Shown piece after piece: positions 44,503 through 52,519 of a DNA stretch of 52,519 nucleotides. The notes beneath the pieces are model-generated. The model saw nothing but the letters and a program-made list of their open reading frames with translations. It was not told the DNA's origin and ran no database searches. The translations under genes and the position numbers were made by a program. Where the stretch lies: NCBI GenBank assembly GCA_021773135.1, contig JAJFKP010000014.1, positions 1 to 52,519 of the forward strand, in the 5' to 3' direction. Positions within the stretch are counted from its first letter, which is position 1. Each line of letters begins with the position of its first letter. The stretch is from Woeseiaceae bacterium. Lineage in GTDB: Bacteria; Pseudomonadota; Gammaproteobacteria; Steroidobacterales; Woeseiaceae.

Positions 44503-46455
44503 ATGGATGAGAAGACCGTAAGAAATGGAATCCTGAGCCTGCCTCGGAGCGCAAAACAGGCGTTGATGCTTGGCGCTGATACCGTTGGCCTGGTCGCATC
44601 GATCCTGTTGGCGACATGGCTTCTGACATCGGCGGCGATCAGTTTTTCTGCACTGGCAATGCTGATTGGCGCAACACTTGTCGTCAGCGTGATGTCTGCG
44701 CGGTTGGAGGGTTTCTATCATTCAATCGTGCGCTATGTGGGCATGGACCTTGCCGTCTCCGGCGTCAAGGTGGCTTTGCTGTCTGCGATCACTATCGGGC
44801 TCGTCGCGAAATTTACGGCCGTCGGCGTTCATCCCGTAAAACTCGCCGTCAGTTTTTCAGGATTCTTCCTGCTCTACCTGCTGGGAAGTCGATACGCGGC
44901 ACAGTACCTGCTAAATCGCCGCAACCCTGAACGTGAGCGTGTCATTATTTATGGCGCAGGTGAGGCAGGTGCTCGCCTGGTGCTGTCATTACAGGACGGC
45001 GATTCGTTTCTGCCAGTGGCCGTTGTTGACGACAAGACCATGTTGCAGGGCAACCGGGTTGGTGGAATCCTGGTTCATTCACGCCAGAACATTGAAAAAC
45101 TGATCGAGAAATTCGACGTTACACGCGTGCTGCTGGCGTTACCTAGCGCATCGCGCCGACGTCGCCTGACCATCATCTCAAGTCTTGAAAAGCTCAACGT
45201 ACATATTCAGACCATTCCGGACCTGAATCACCTGGTAAGCGGAAAAGCGCGGGTCAACGACCTGCGCGACGTAGACGTTGCCGACCTGCTGGGGCGAGAC
45301 CCCGTTCCGCCTGACAGCAAACTGTTGCGCAAATCGGTGACCGGCAAATCTGTCATGGTGACCGGTGCCGGCGGCTCAATCGGTTCCGAGCTGTGCAGGC
45401 ACGTACTGCGGCAAAATCCTAAAACGCTGGTTCTTTTTGAGATCTCGGAAGTGGCGCTGTACACGATTGAAAAAGAAATCCGCAAGCTTGCCAAGAAACA
45501 CGACATCGAGTCGGAAATCGTTGGACTTCTTGGCTCGGCGCATCACCAGGATCGCGTTCAGGAGATCATGGTCTCGTTCGAGATCAAGACCGTCTATCAC
45601 GCGGCGGCGTACAAGCACGTGCCGGTAGTGGAACAGAATATTCTAGAGGGCGTGCACAACAATATTTTCGGCACGCTGCACCTGGCCAGGGCTGCGGTGC
45701 AGGCCGGGGTCGAGACTTTCGTGCTTATCTCGACTGACAAAGCGGTCAGCCCGACCAACGTGATGGGCGCCACCAAACGCTTCTCCGAGCTGGTCTTGCA
45801 GGCAATGCAGGACCAACATGAAAACTGCTGCTTCTGCATGGTGCGGTTCGGCAACGTGCTGGAATCGTCAGGTTCTGTAGTGCCTTTGTTCCGCGAGCAG
45901 ATTCGCGCAGGTGGACCGGTGACCGTCACCCATCGCGATATTATTCGCTTCTTCATGACCATTCCGGAGGCTGCGCAGCTTGTCATCCAGGCCGGCGCGA
46001 TGGCGCGTGGCGGTGATGTGTTCGTGCTGGACATGGGCGAGCCGGTCAAGATCCAGGACCTCGCGCGGCGCATGATTCGTCTGATGGGTCTCACCGTCAG
46101 GGACGATGAAAACCCGGATGGCGATATCGAAATCGAATACACGGGATTGAGGCCTGCAGAGAAGCTCTATGAAGAGCTGATGATCGGGACCGATGTGTCT
46201 GGCACCAGCCATCCGCGCATCATGCGGGCCAATGAAGAATATATTGAAAGTGCGGCGCTTCTGCCGCTCATTGAACAACTGATGCAATGTTCGCGTTCAC
46301 TGGATCGCGATTGCGTCCGCCAGGTGCTGCTGGACTCCGTCAGCGGCTACAAACCGACCAACGGCATTGACGACCTGGTCTGGGTGAGAAATCGCGCGAT
46401 ACGGCAGGTCGAGGAGTCAGAAAAGGTGGTCAGCCTGCCCCAGCGGTCTGCCTAG
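44503..46455 (+). CDS. wbpM: Membrane-bound UDP-GlcNAc 4,6-dehydratase (WbpM/FlaA1-CapD family)
   Basis: A 650-residue long-form dehydratase. Four hydrophobic helices at ~22-43, 48-68, 84-105 and 113-132 precede a CoA-binding-like Rossmann domain (IIYGAGEAGARL, 148-159) and the catalytic short-chain dehydrogenase domain, with TGAGGSIGSEL at 287-297. The active site is of the S-M-K type: Ser410, Met421 and Lys425 in ISTDKAVSPTNVMGATK, as in WbpM, where Met replaces Tyr. It makes UDP-4-keto-6-deoxy-GlcNAc, the start of QuiNAc, FucNAc and bacillosamine-like sugars. It is separated from the upstream operon by 466 bases. Confidence 0.93.
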   Translation: MDEKTVRNGILSLPRSAKQALMLGADTVGLVASILLATWLLTSAAISFSALAMLIGATLVVSVMSARLEGFYHSIVRYVGMDLAVSGVKVALLSAITIGLVAKFTAVGVHPVKLAVSFSGFFLLYLLGSRYAAQYLLNRRNPERERVIIYGAGEAGARLVLSLQDGDSFLPVAVVDDKTMLQGNRVGGILVHSRQNIEKLIEKFDVTRVLLALPSASRRRRLTIISSLEKLNVHIQTIPDLNHLVSGKARVNDLRDVDVADLLGRDPVPPDSKLLRKSVTGKSVMVTGAGGSIGSELCRHVLRQNPKTLVLFEISEVALYTIEKEIRKLAKKHDIESEIVGLLGSAHHQDRVQEIMVSFEIKTVYHAAAYKHVPVVEQNILEGVHNNIFGTLHLARAAVQAGVETFVLISTDKAVSPTNVMGATKRFSELVLQAMQDQHENCCFCMVRFGNVLESSGSVVPLFREQIRAGGPVTVTHRDIIRFFMTIPEAAQLVIQAGAMARGGDVFVLDMGEPVKIQDLARRMIRLMGLTVRDDENPDGDIEIEYTGLRPAEKLYEELMIGTDVSGTSHPRIMRANEEYIESAALLPLIEQLMQCSRSLDRDCVRQVLLDSVSGYKPTNGIDDLVWVRNRAIRQVEESEKVVSLPQRSA

Positions 46456-46605
46456 CCTGGTTTTAGCATCGATCTGCCCGGTCAGGCATCGGCAACAGCC
46501 AACGGTCAGCCAGGTCAAAAGCTGTTCTGATCGTCAGGAGTAAAGGCGAACTCAGGTCACACAGCAAATCGTGCGGCACGTCGTCGGAATTGCGCCTTGC
46601 GACGG

Positions 46606-46611
46606 TATAAT
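46606..46611 (+). promoter_or_regulatory. -10 element upstream of ugd
   Basis: A consensus TATAAT lies about 36 bases before the ugd ATG. A matching -35 at normal spacing is not convincing, so an activator or other promoter form may be involved. Confidence 0.45.
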
Positions 46612-46647
46612 ACGGCCGTAAATTCTAATCTGAACAAAAAGTTACCG

Positions 46648-48054
46648 ATGAATATTACAATATTCGGCTCCGGCTATGTCGGCCTCGTCACCGGGGCATG
46701 CATGGCCGAAATGGGCAATAACGTCGTCTGTGTTGATATCGACGAAGACAAGATTCGGCGCCTCAACGCCGGCGACGTCCCGATATACGAGCCAGGGCTT
46801 GACGACTACCTGCACAGAAACCGCGAGGCCGGCCGCCTCGAATTCACGACCGACGTGGCAAAAGGTGTCGATCATGGCCTTTTTCAGTTCATCGCTGTTG
46901 GCACGCCGCCGGATGAGGACGGCTCTGCCGACCTGAAGCACGTATTGGCCGTGGCCCGTTCAATCGGCCAGAACATGAACGACTATCGTATCGTCGTCGA
47001 CAAGTCGACCGTGCCGGTTGGAACCGCAGACCAGGTCGGTGCCGCAATGCAGGAAGAGCTGAACAAGCGCGATGCGGCGCACGAATTCGACGTCGTATCC
47101 AACCCTGAATTCCTTAAGGAAGGTGCGGCGATCAGCGATTTCATGAAGCCGGATCGTATCGTTGTGGGCACCGACAACCCGCGCACGACGGAGCTGTTGC
47201 GCGCATTGTATGAACCGTTCAACAGGAATCACGACCGCATGATCACGATGGATGTTCGTTCGGCAGAGCTTACCAAGTATGCGGCGAACGCCATGCTGGC
47301 CACCAAGATCAGCTTTATGAACGAGCTGGCAAATATCGCCGAGCTCGTCGGCGCAGATATCGAGCACGTACGCGTCGGTATGGGCTCAGACCCGCGTATC
47401 GGCTATCACTTTATTTATCCAGGCGCGGGCTACGGTGGCTCCTGTTTTCCGAAGGACGTCAGGGCGCTGGCGAAATCGGCCGCCGGCAACGGCTATAGCG
47501 CGTCGTTAATGGAAGCCGTCGAAGAAGTTAATAATCGCCAGAAGAATCGATTGTTCGAAAAAATTTCCACCCACTACGGTTCCAACCTCGAAGGTAAAAC
47601 GGTTGCGCTGTGGGGCCTTTCGTTCAAGCCTAAAACCGACGACATGCGCGAAGCATCCAGCCGGGTTCTAATGGAATCACTGTGGGAAGCAGGGGCAACG
47701 GTCCGCGCCTACGACCCGGAGGCGATGGATGAGACCAGGCGGCTGTACCCGGATGTCGCCGGACTGACACTGTGTGAATCGGCCCAGGACACGCTGGATG
47801 GCGCCGATTTGCTGGCGATTGCCACTGAATGGCAGGAATTCCGCAGCCCCGATTTTAATCTTGTAAAACAAAAACTTACGGATCCGGTTATCTTTGACGG
47901 TCGCAATCTCTACGACCCGGCATTGATGGCTACGTTAGGAATTGCGTACTACGGTATCGGCAGAGGCCGTTCAGTCAAAGACTTTTCGTACCACGGACCG
48001 GACCGTCGAAACGGCAAACGCTCGGCAGATTTGCAAATAACTGACAAAGCATAG
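46648..48054 (+). CDS. ugd: UDP-glucose 6-dehydrogenase
   Basis: A 468-residue NAD-dependent enzyme that converts UDP-glucose to UDP-glucuronate. Starts [23 protein letters not shown]. Typical blocks are [23 protein letters not shown], the Lys in [12 protein letters not shown], and the catalytic Cys in [18 protein letters not shown]. This is the Ugd family, distinct from the TviB-type enzyme at 10732. The frame opens 17 codons earlier, but the ATG at 46648 starts at the Rossmann strand. The last ~35 residues are a polar tail. manC follows after 14 bases. Confidence 0.95.
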   Translation: MNITIFGSGYVGLVTGACMAEMGNNVVCVDIDEDKIRRLNAGDVPIYEPGLDDYLHRNREAGRLEFTTDVAKGVDHGLFQFIAVGTPPDEDGSADLKHVLAVARSIGQNMNDYRIVVDKSTVPVGTADQVGAAMQEELNKRDAAHEFDVVSNPEFLKEGAAISDFMKPDRIVVGTDNPRTTELLRALYEPFNRNHDRMITMDVRSAELTKYAANAMLATKISFMNELANIAELVGADIEHVRVGMGSDPRIGYHFIYPGAGYGGSCFPKDVRALAKSAAGNGYSASLMEAVEEVNNRQKNRLFEKISTHYGSNLEGKTVALWGLSFKPKTDDMREASSRVLMESLWEAGATVRAYDPEAMDETRRLYPDVAGLTLCESAQDTLDGADLLAIATEWQEFRSPDFNLVKQKLTDPVIFDGRNLYDPALMATLGIAYYGIGRGRSVKDFSYHGPDRRNGKRSADLQITDKA

Positions 48055-48068
48055 GTTAGCGACACCGA

Positions 48069-49505
48069 ATGGCAATAATTCAACCAGTCATCCTCTCAGG
48101 CGGGTCAGGAACGCGACTGTGGCCTGCATCGCGTGCGATGTATCCGAAGCAGCTGTTGCCGCTCGTCGGCGAGAAAACGATGTTGCAAGAGACGGCGCTA
48201 CGGCTCGCAGGGAAAGATAACCTGGCGGATGACACCATTGTGGTGTGCAACGAGGCACACCGATTCCTGGTCGCACAACAACTCCAAGAGATTGGCCAGA
48301 ACGCGAAGATCATCCTCGAACCCGACGGGCGCAATACGGCGCCTGCCGTAGCGCTTGCTGCATTAACGGCAATTCGAGATTTGAAGGAGGGTGAGGAACC
48401 GCCATTGTTGCTTGTCATGCCCGCCGATCACGTCATCAATGATGCGCAAACTTTTATGGCTGCGGTAAGCCAGGGCGAGGCGTCAGCGCAGTCTGGCGAG
48501 CTGGTGCTGTTCGGCATAGTGCCGACGTCCGCACACACCGGCTATGGATATATTGAGGCCGAATTACATGCAGAAGGAACTTCATCCATCAGTTCATTTG
48601 TCGAGAAGCCCGACATGAAGAACGCGATACGGATGTTGAAGTCGGCCAATTACTTCTGGAACGCGGGTATTTTTCTTTTCCGCGCGGACTCGTTCCTCGA
48701 CGAGCTTGGCAAGCACGCGCCGGAAATGCTTAGCGCATGCCAGGAAAGCATTGCCGGGGCCACTATAGATGCCGATTTCGTGCGGCCGGATGCCGAGGCA
48801 TTCAGGGCGTGCCCGTCTGATTCGATCGACTACGCGGTCATGGAAAAAACCGAACGGGCGGCGATGGTGCCGCTGGATGCCGGCTGGAGTGATGTCGGCT
48901 CCTGGGAGGAGTTGCACAAGGTCAGCAGCAAAGACAGCGACGGGAATGCACTGTCTGGCGACGTCGTAACTCACGGTTGCAGCAACACCTACATCAGCAG
49001 TTCGAGCCGTCTGGTTACCGCTGTCGGCATGGACAACGTTGTCATTGTCGAGGACAAGGACTCATTGCTCGTGGTGGCGAAAGACAAGTCCCAGGACGTC
49101 AAAGAACTCGTGGATAAACTTAATGAGCATAGCCGCGCAGAAACGAGGCTGCACAGGCAGGTGTTCCGGCCATGGGGTAGCTATGATGGCCTTGATGCCG
49201 AAGATGGTTTCCAGGTCAAACGCCTGATCGTGAACCCGGGGGCGGTCTTGTCGCTGCAGAAACACGCGCAGCGCGCCGAACACTGGACCGTGGTGAAGGG
49301 CAGGGCACGAATTACGCTCGACGACAAAGAATTCGACCTGACTGTGAACGAATCGACCTACATCCCGATCGGCGCGGTCCATAGAATTGCGAACCCGTTT
49401 GATGAGCCGGTGCATATTATTGAAGTGCAGTGTGGTGACTATCTGGGTGAAGACGATATCGTGCGCCTTGAGGACAACTACGGCCGCGAAGGCACGAATA
49501 CCTGA
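48069..49505 (+). CDS. manC: Mannose-1-phosphate guanylyltransferase / mannose-6-phosphate isomerase
   Basis: A 478-residue bifunctional enzyme of the ManC/AlgA type. N-terminal nucleotidyltransferase: LSGGSGTRLWPASRAMYPKQ, VEKP at ~178 and NAGIFLFRA. C-terminal cupin isomerase (~355-470): FRPWGSYDGLDAEDGFQVKR, LSLQKHAQRAEHWTVVKG and HRIANPFDEPVHIIEVQ. It makes GDP-mannose from mannose-6-P. No gmd gene is present, so GDP-mannose itself may be the donor, or it is used elsewhere. Confidence 0.95.
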   Translation: MAIIQPVILSGGSGTRLWPASRAMYPKQLLPLVGEKTMLQETALRLAGKDNLADDTIVVCNEAHRFLVAQQLQEIGQNAKIILEPDGRNTAPAVALAALTAIRDLKEGEEPPLLLVMPADHVINDAQTFMAAVSQGEASAQSGELVLFGIVPTSAHTGYGYIEAELHAEGTSSISSFVEKPDMKNAIRMLKSANYFWNAGIFLFRADSFLDELGKHAPEMLSACQESIAGATIDADFVRPDAEAFRACPSDSIDYAVMEKTERAAMVPLDAGWSDVGSWEELHKVSSKDSDGNALSGDVVTHGCSNTYISSSSRLVTAVGMDNVVIVEDKDSLLVVAKDKSQDVKELVDKLNEHSRAETRLHRQVFRPWGSYDGLDAEDGFQVKRLIVNPGAVLSLQKHAQRAEHWTVVKGRARITLDDKEFDLTVNESTYIPIGAVHRIANPFDEPVHIIEVQCGDYLGEDDIVRLEDNYGREGTNT

Positions 49506-49714
49506 GCGATTTGCCACCATCGTCAAAATTATTGTGGACGTGGCATAAACTGAGAATGGCCGAAATTCGGAACAGAAACCTGTATGAGCGGCTGCAGCCG
49601 CGATTGACGAAAATCATTATTTAACCCGTGGAAGCGGCTTTGACCGCGATTGCCAATAGAAATCTTGACCGAAGGCGCTCTCACGTCAATACCTAAGTTG
49701 CGAGAACAAAAACA

Positions 49715-51067
49715 ATGCCAGCAAAAATCACGTGTTTCAAAGCCTACGACATTCGTGGGCAGATCCCGAACGAACTGAACGCGGACGTCGCCTATCGCGT
49801 TGGCAATGCGACCGCCGAATTTCTCGACGCGAAAACCATGGTGCTCGGCCGCGACATGCGCCTGTCGAGTGCGGAGTTCGCCGATGCGGTCGCCAGGGGA
49901 CTGACAGAAGCCGGTGTGAAGGTTCTCGATATCGGGCTCTGCGGAACCGAAATGGTCTATTTTGCAACGGGGCACCTCAAGGCCGATGGCGGCATCATGG
50001 TAACCGCGAGCCACAATCCGGCGGATTACAATGGACTCAAGCTGGTTCGCGAAGATGCGAAACCGATCAGTGGTGATACGGGCCTCAAGGAAATCCGGAC
50101 GATTGCCGAGAGAGATGACCGAAAAACGGCTTCGAACCCTGGTACTCGTGGCAGCATCGATCTTTTCGACGACTACATTCAACACCTGCTCGGATACATT
50201 GACGTCAGCGAACTGAAACCATTGAAACTCGTTGCGAATGCCGGCAACGGCTGCGCGGGAATCGCCTTGGATGGACTCGAAAAGCACCTGCCGTTCAACA
50301 TCGTCAAGATTCACAACGAGCCGGACGGTACATTTCCCAATGGCATTCCGAATCCGATGCTGCTCGAAAACCAGTCTATGACGGCCGATGCAGTCGTCGA
50401 GCACAAGGCCGATATGGGCATCGCGTGGGACGGCGATTTCGATCGCTGTTTTCTTTTCGACGAGAAGGGTAGCTTCATAGAGGGCTACTACATCGTCGGG
50501 CTGTTGGCTGAGAGTCTTCTGGCCCATAACCCGGGTGGGAAGGTCGTGCATGACCCACGCCTAACCTGGAATACGCTGGACATAGTTGAGGCAGCCGGTG
50601 GCACTGCCGTGCAGAGCAAGTCAGGTCACTCGTTTATCAAGGAAACGATGCGGGCCGAGGACGCAATCTACGGCGGGGAGATGAGTGCACACCACTATTT
50701 TCGTGATTTTTCCTACGCGGACAGTGGCATGATCCCGTGGCTGCTCGTGGCGGAATTAATGTCGGTCACCGGAAAATCGCTCTCGGAACTGGTCGGCGAG
50801 CGGATCGCGAAGTATCCGGCAAGCGGCGAAATCAATCGGCAGGTGGCGGACGCGGCGGCGACCCTACAGAAGCTGCATGATGAGTACGCAGAGGATGCCC
50901 TGCTGGTCGATGATACTGACGGCTACTGCTTCGAGTTTCCCGAATGGCGCTTCAACATTCGTATGTCGAATACAGAGCCGGTGGTCAGGCTGAACGTTGA
51001 GAGTCGGGCTGACGAGGCATTGATGAAGGTGAAAACAGACGAGATCCTGACCCTGATGTCAGAGTAG
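49715..51067 (+). CDS. manB: Phosphomannomutase/phosphoglucomutase
   Basis: A 450-residue alpha-D-phosphohexomutase. It starts with [16 protein letters not shown], then has the active-site serine in [15 protein letters not shown], the Mg loop DGDFDRCF and the sugar loop [13 protein letters not shown], and ends with the phosphate-binding [16 protein letters not shown]. It supplies mannose-1-P for ManC and possibly glucose-1-P for UDP-glucose. A 340-residue reverse frame over the same DNA is a codon-bias shadow. It overlaps the convergent vanZ-like gene by nine bases. Confidence 0.95.
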   Translation: MPAKITCFKAYDIRGQIPNELNADVAYRVGNATAEFLDAKTMVLGRDMRLSSAEFADAVARGLTEAGVKVLDIGLCGTEMVYFATGHLKADGGIMVTASHNPADYNGLKLVREDAKPISGDTGLKEIRTIAERDDRKTASNPGTRGSIDLFDDYIQHLLGYIDVSELKPLKLVANAGNGCAGIALDGLEKHLPFNIVKIHNEPDGTFPNGIPNPMLLENQSMTADAVVEHKADMGIAWDGDFDRCFLFDEKGSFIEGYYIVGLLAESLLAHNPGGKVVHDPRLTWNTLDIVEAAGGTAVQSKSGHSFIKETMRAEDAIYGGEMSAHHYFRDFSYADSGMIPWLLVAELMSVTGKSLSELVGERIAKYPASGEINRQVADAAATLQKLHDEYAEDALLVDDTDGYCFEFPEWRFNIRMSNTEPVVRLNVESRADEALMKVKTDEILTLMSE

Positions 51068-51439
51068 CAGGACAGCGACAATCAACCCCGCGACAGCGCC
51101 GGCGGCATTCAGCAAGATATCCAAAAGCGTCCCGAAGCGCCCTGGAACTCGCGTCTGATACCACTCCAGGGCGGCCCCCAAACCAACTGCCAGCACAAAA
51201 GCAATTGCGAGGCTCGCCCAGCGTGGCACGACGCCCTCAAGGGTCCAGGTCCAGAGCCAGGCCATTGCGGCGTAGATCAGGAAATGCATCAGTTTTTGAA
51301 TGTATGTTGGAGTAACAGCAACCAGCCAGACGAATTTGGAATCTCCGGACTGGGCATGCCCCGGGATCACAGAAAGTACAATGATTGCAAAGACCAATAT
51401 TAGAGTGATGACCCAGCGGATCGGAATGGGAATTGGCAT
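51059..51439 (-). CDS. VanZ-like small membrane protein
   Basis: A 126-residue protein with four hydrophobic helices (~8-24, ~46-64, ~72-88, ~104-125). The loop pattern, with a [12 protein letters not shown] helix and [28 protein letters not shown], is the VanZ-family signature. Function in this family is mostly unknown. It follows wecB by ten bases on the minus strand and is likely co-transcribed. Its end overlaps the end of manB by nine bases. Confidence 0.8.
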   Translation of the reverse strand: MPIPIPIRWVITLILVFAIIVLSVIPGHAQSGDSKFVWLVAVTPTYIQKLMHFLIYAAMAWLWTWTLEGVVPRWASLAIAFVLAVGLGAALEWYQTRVPGRFGTLLDILLNAAGAVAGLIVAVLLL

Positions 51440-51449
51440 AGAAATGGAG

Positions 51450-52519
51450 TTAGGCAGCTGCGCCTGAACGTCGCTTCAAACACTCAACCGCACGTTCCGC
51501 GGCCTTACCGTCCCAAAGTGGAGGGCGCTGTCCTTTGCGCCAGTCGCCCGCCAGCACGCGAGTCAGATGCTCATCCAGGTTGTCCGCTCGGATCAGCTTA
51601 TTGGTACCGATGGTCACGGTGACCGGCCGTTCTGTATTCTCGCGCAAGGTCAGGCATGGAATCCCAAGGTAGGTTGTTTCCTCCTGGAGCCCGCCAGAAT
51701 CCGTTATGACTACTCGAGCACCGGTGACAATATTCATGAAGCTCACGTAGGGCAATGGTTCCAGCAGATGGATATTCTCATCCTGATTGATCCTGTCTCT
51801 CAATCCAAACCTTTCAAGGCCGTTTATCGTGCGCGGGTGCGCAACAAACACAACCGGTAATTCAGAAGAGGCCTTAACCAGCGCATCGATGATGGGCTCC
51901 AGGGTTTCAAGCGCATCGACATTCGAAGGACGATGTAGCGTGACGAGCGCGTATTCGCCGGCGCTCAAGCCGAGGTCGGCCTGCGCGCTGGAAGCCTCGA
52001 TCTTGTCACGCAGCATTTCAAATGAGTCGATCATGATATTGCCGATGAGATCGATCTTGTCACTGTTTACGCCTTCCGCCTTCAGGTTTTCGTCGGCGTC
52101 CGGTGATGGCGTCCACAACACGTCGGCAATGGCGTCCGTGACCAATCGATTGATCTCTTCCGGCATGCGCCGGTCGCCACTTCGTAAGCCAGCCTCGAGG
52201 TGCACCACGGGAATCCACAGCTTGGTGCCAACCTGCGCGCAGGCGGCGGTGGAATTTACATCGCCGACAACAATAATCCAGTCTGGCGGATCTTCCAGGC
52301 ACACTTTTTCGTAAGCGATCATGACGCCACCCGTTTGCTCCGCGTGTGAGCCGCTGCCAACGCCAAGGTGGTGATCGGGCGCCGGGAGCTGCAGATCCTC
52401 GAAAAACACGTCAGACATGTTGACGTCGTAGTGCTGACCGGTATGTACCAGGACAGGTTCGGCCCAGCTCGTTCGCTTGAGGGCATGGTAAAGCGGTGCG
52501 ACCTTCATGAAATTGGGTC
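51450..52519 (-). CDS. wecB: UDP-N-acetylglucosamine 2-epimerase (non-hydrolysing), 5' end outside window
   Basis: At least 356 residues are in the window; the reading frame continues to the edge with PNF-MKVAPLYHAL, matching the family start GTRPNFMKVAPL, so the gene begins a few residues to the right. Motifs: VHTGQHYD, GDVNSTAACA, HLEAGLRS, MPEEINRLVTD, TLHRPSNVD, HPRT and DSGGLQEE. It makes UDP-ManNAc. The P-N-F start is WecB-like; WbpI-type enzymes (UDP-GlcNAc3NAcA 2-epimerase) usually have P-Q-F-I-K, so this is less likely to be WbpI. Confidence 0.92.
   Translation of the reverse strand, partial: PNFMKVAPLYHALKRTSWAEPVLVHTGQHYDVNMSDVFFEDLQLPAPDHHLGVGSGSHAEQTGGVMIAYEKVCLEDPPDWIIVVGDVNSTAACAQVGTKLWIPVVHLEAGLRSGDRRMPEEINRLVTDAIADVLWTPSPDADENLKAEGVNSDKIDLIGNIMIDSFEMLRDKIEASSAQADLGLSAGEYALVTLHRPSNVDALETLEPIIDALVKASSELPVVFVAHPRTINGLERFGLRDRINQDENIHLLEPLPYVSFMNIVTGARVVITDSGGLQEETTYLGIPCLTLRENTERPVTVTIGTNKLIRADNLDEHLTRVLAGDWRKGQRPPLWDGKAAERAVECLKRRSGAAA

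Noticed and set aside
49529-50551. Reverse-strand open frame of 340 codons
   Set aside because: It lies antisense to manB, which has all catalytic motifs; the reverse frame has no recognisable domain and is a codon-bias shadow.

Overview
The window looks like the chromosome of a Gram-negative gammaproteobacterium. Evidence: a PpiD periplasmic chaperone, FabI, an MltD-type lytic transglycosylase beside a methyltransferase, rnhA and dnaQ (a gammaproteobacterial neighbourhood), and an outer-membrane polysaccharide export system. A sulfotransferase, a NhaD/ArsB-family ion transporter and the gene style fit a marine or sediment lineage, but the genus cannot be fixed from sequence alone. No rRNA, complete tRNA, CRISPR array, integrase or insertion sequence was seen.

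Layout. Bases 1-894 hold no convincing gene. They contain a tandem array of a ~245-bp repeat, small hairpins with an AGGAT apex and a strong intrinsic terminator. Bases 895-10388 are housekeeping: ppiD, a dicarboxylate/amino-acid symporter, fabI and mltD (minus strand), a YafS-like methyltransferase, rnhA, dnaQ and an ion transporter closed by a textbook terminator. From 10732 to 51067 almost everything serves an extracellular polysaccharide (capsule or O-antigen), with wecB-like and vanZ-like genes on the minus strand at the right edge. The right-hand gene is cut by the window edge.

How the polysaccharide genes fit together. Precursors: Pgi, ManB and ManC (hexose phosphates, GDP-mannose), Ugd plus a 4-epimerase (UDP-GlcA, UDP-GalA), a TviB/WbpO-type dehydrogenase (UDP-HexNAcA), WbpB-WbpD-WbpE (UDP-GlcNAc3NAcA), a WbpM-type 4,6-dehydratase, a second DegT aminotransferase, a WecB-type epimerase and a lone RmlC. 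Amidination: HisH-HisF as an ammonia source for two WbpG-like N-acetyl-sugar amidotransferases. Assembly: a PglC/WcaJ-like initiating phosphoglycosyl transferase, three GT4 glycosyltransferases, a Wzx flippase and a Wzy-like polymerase. Export: a long six-SLBB Wza-like protein, two short chain-length regulators and two tandem Wzi-like proteins; no Wzc-type kinase is present. Decoration: a sulfotransferase, a NodB-type deacetylase, two methyltransferases and a split transketolase.

The most interesting part is 31.2-37.5 kb. A pair [WbpG-like amidotransferase + GT4] appears twice, flanking one HisH-HisF pair. The second amidotransferase has lost three of the four N-terminal cysteines kept by the first, and this HisF has threonine where histidine-pathway HisF has its catalytic Asp11. 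This looks like a duplicated and diverging system for placing amidino groups on two sugars, or for forming a mixed amidotransferase complex. The split transketolase next to an aminotransferase and a TylF-like methyltransferase suggests an unusual, possibly two-carbon-branched sugar.
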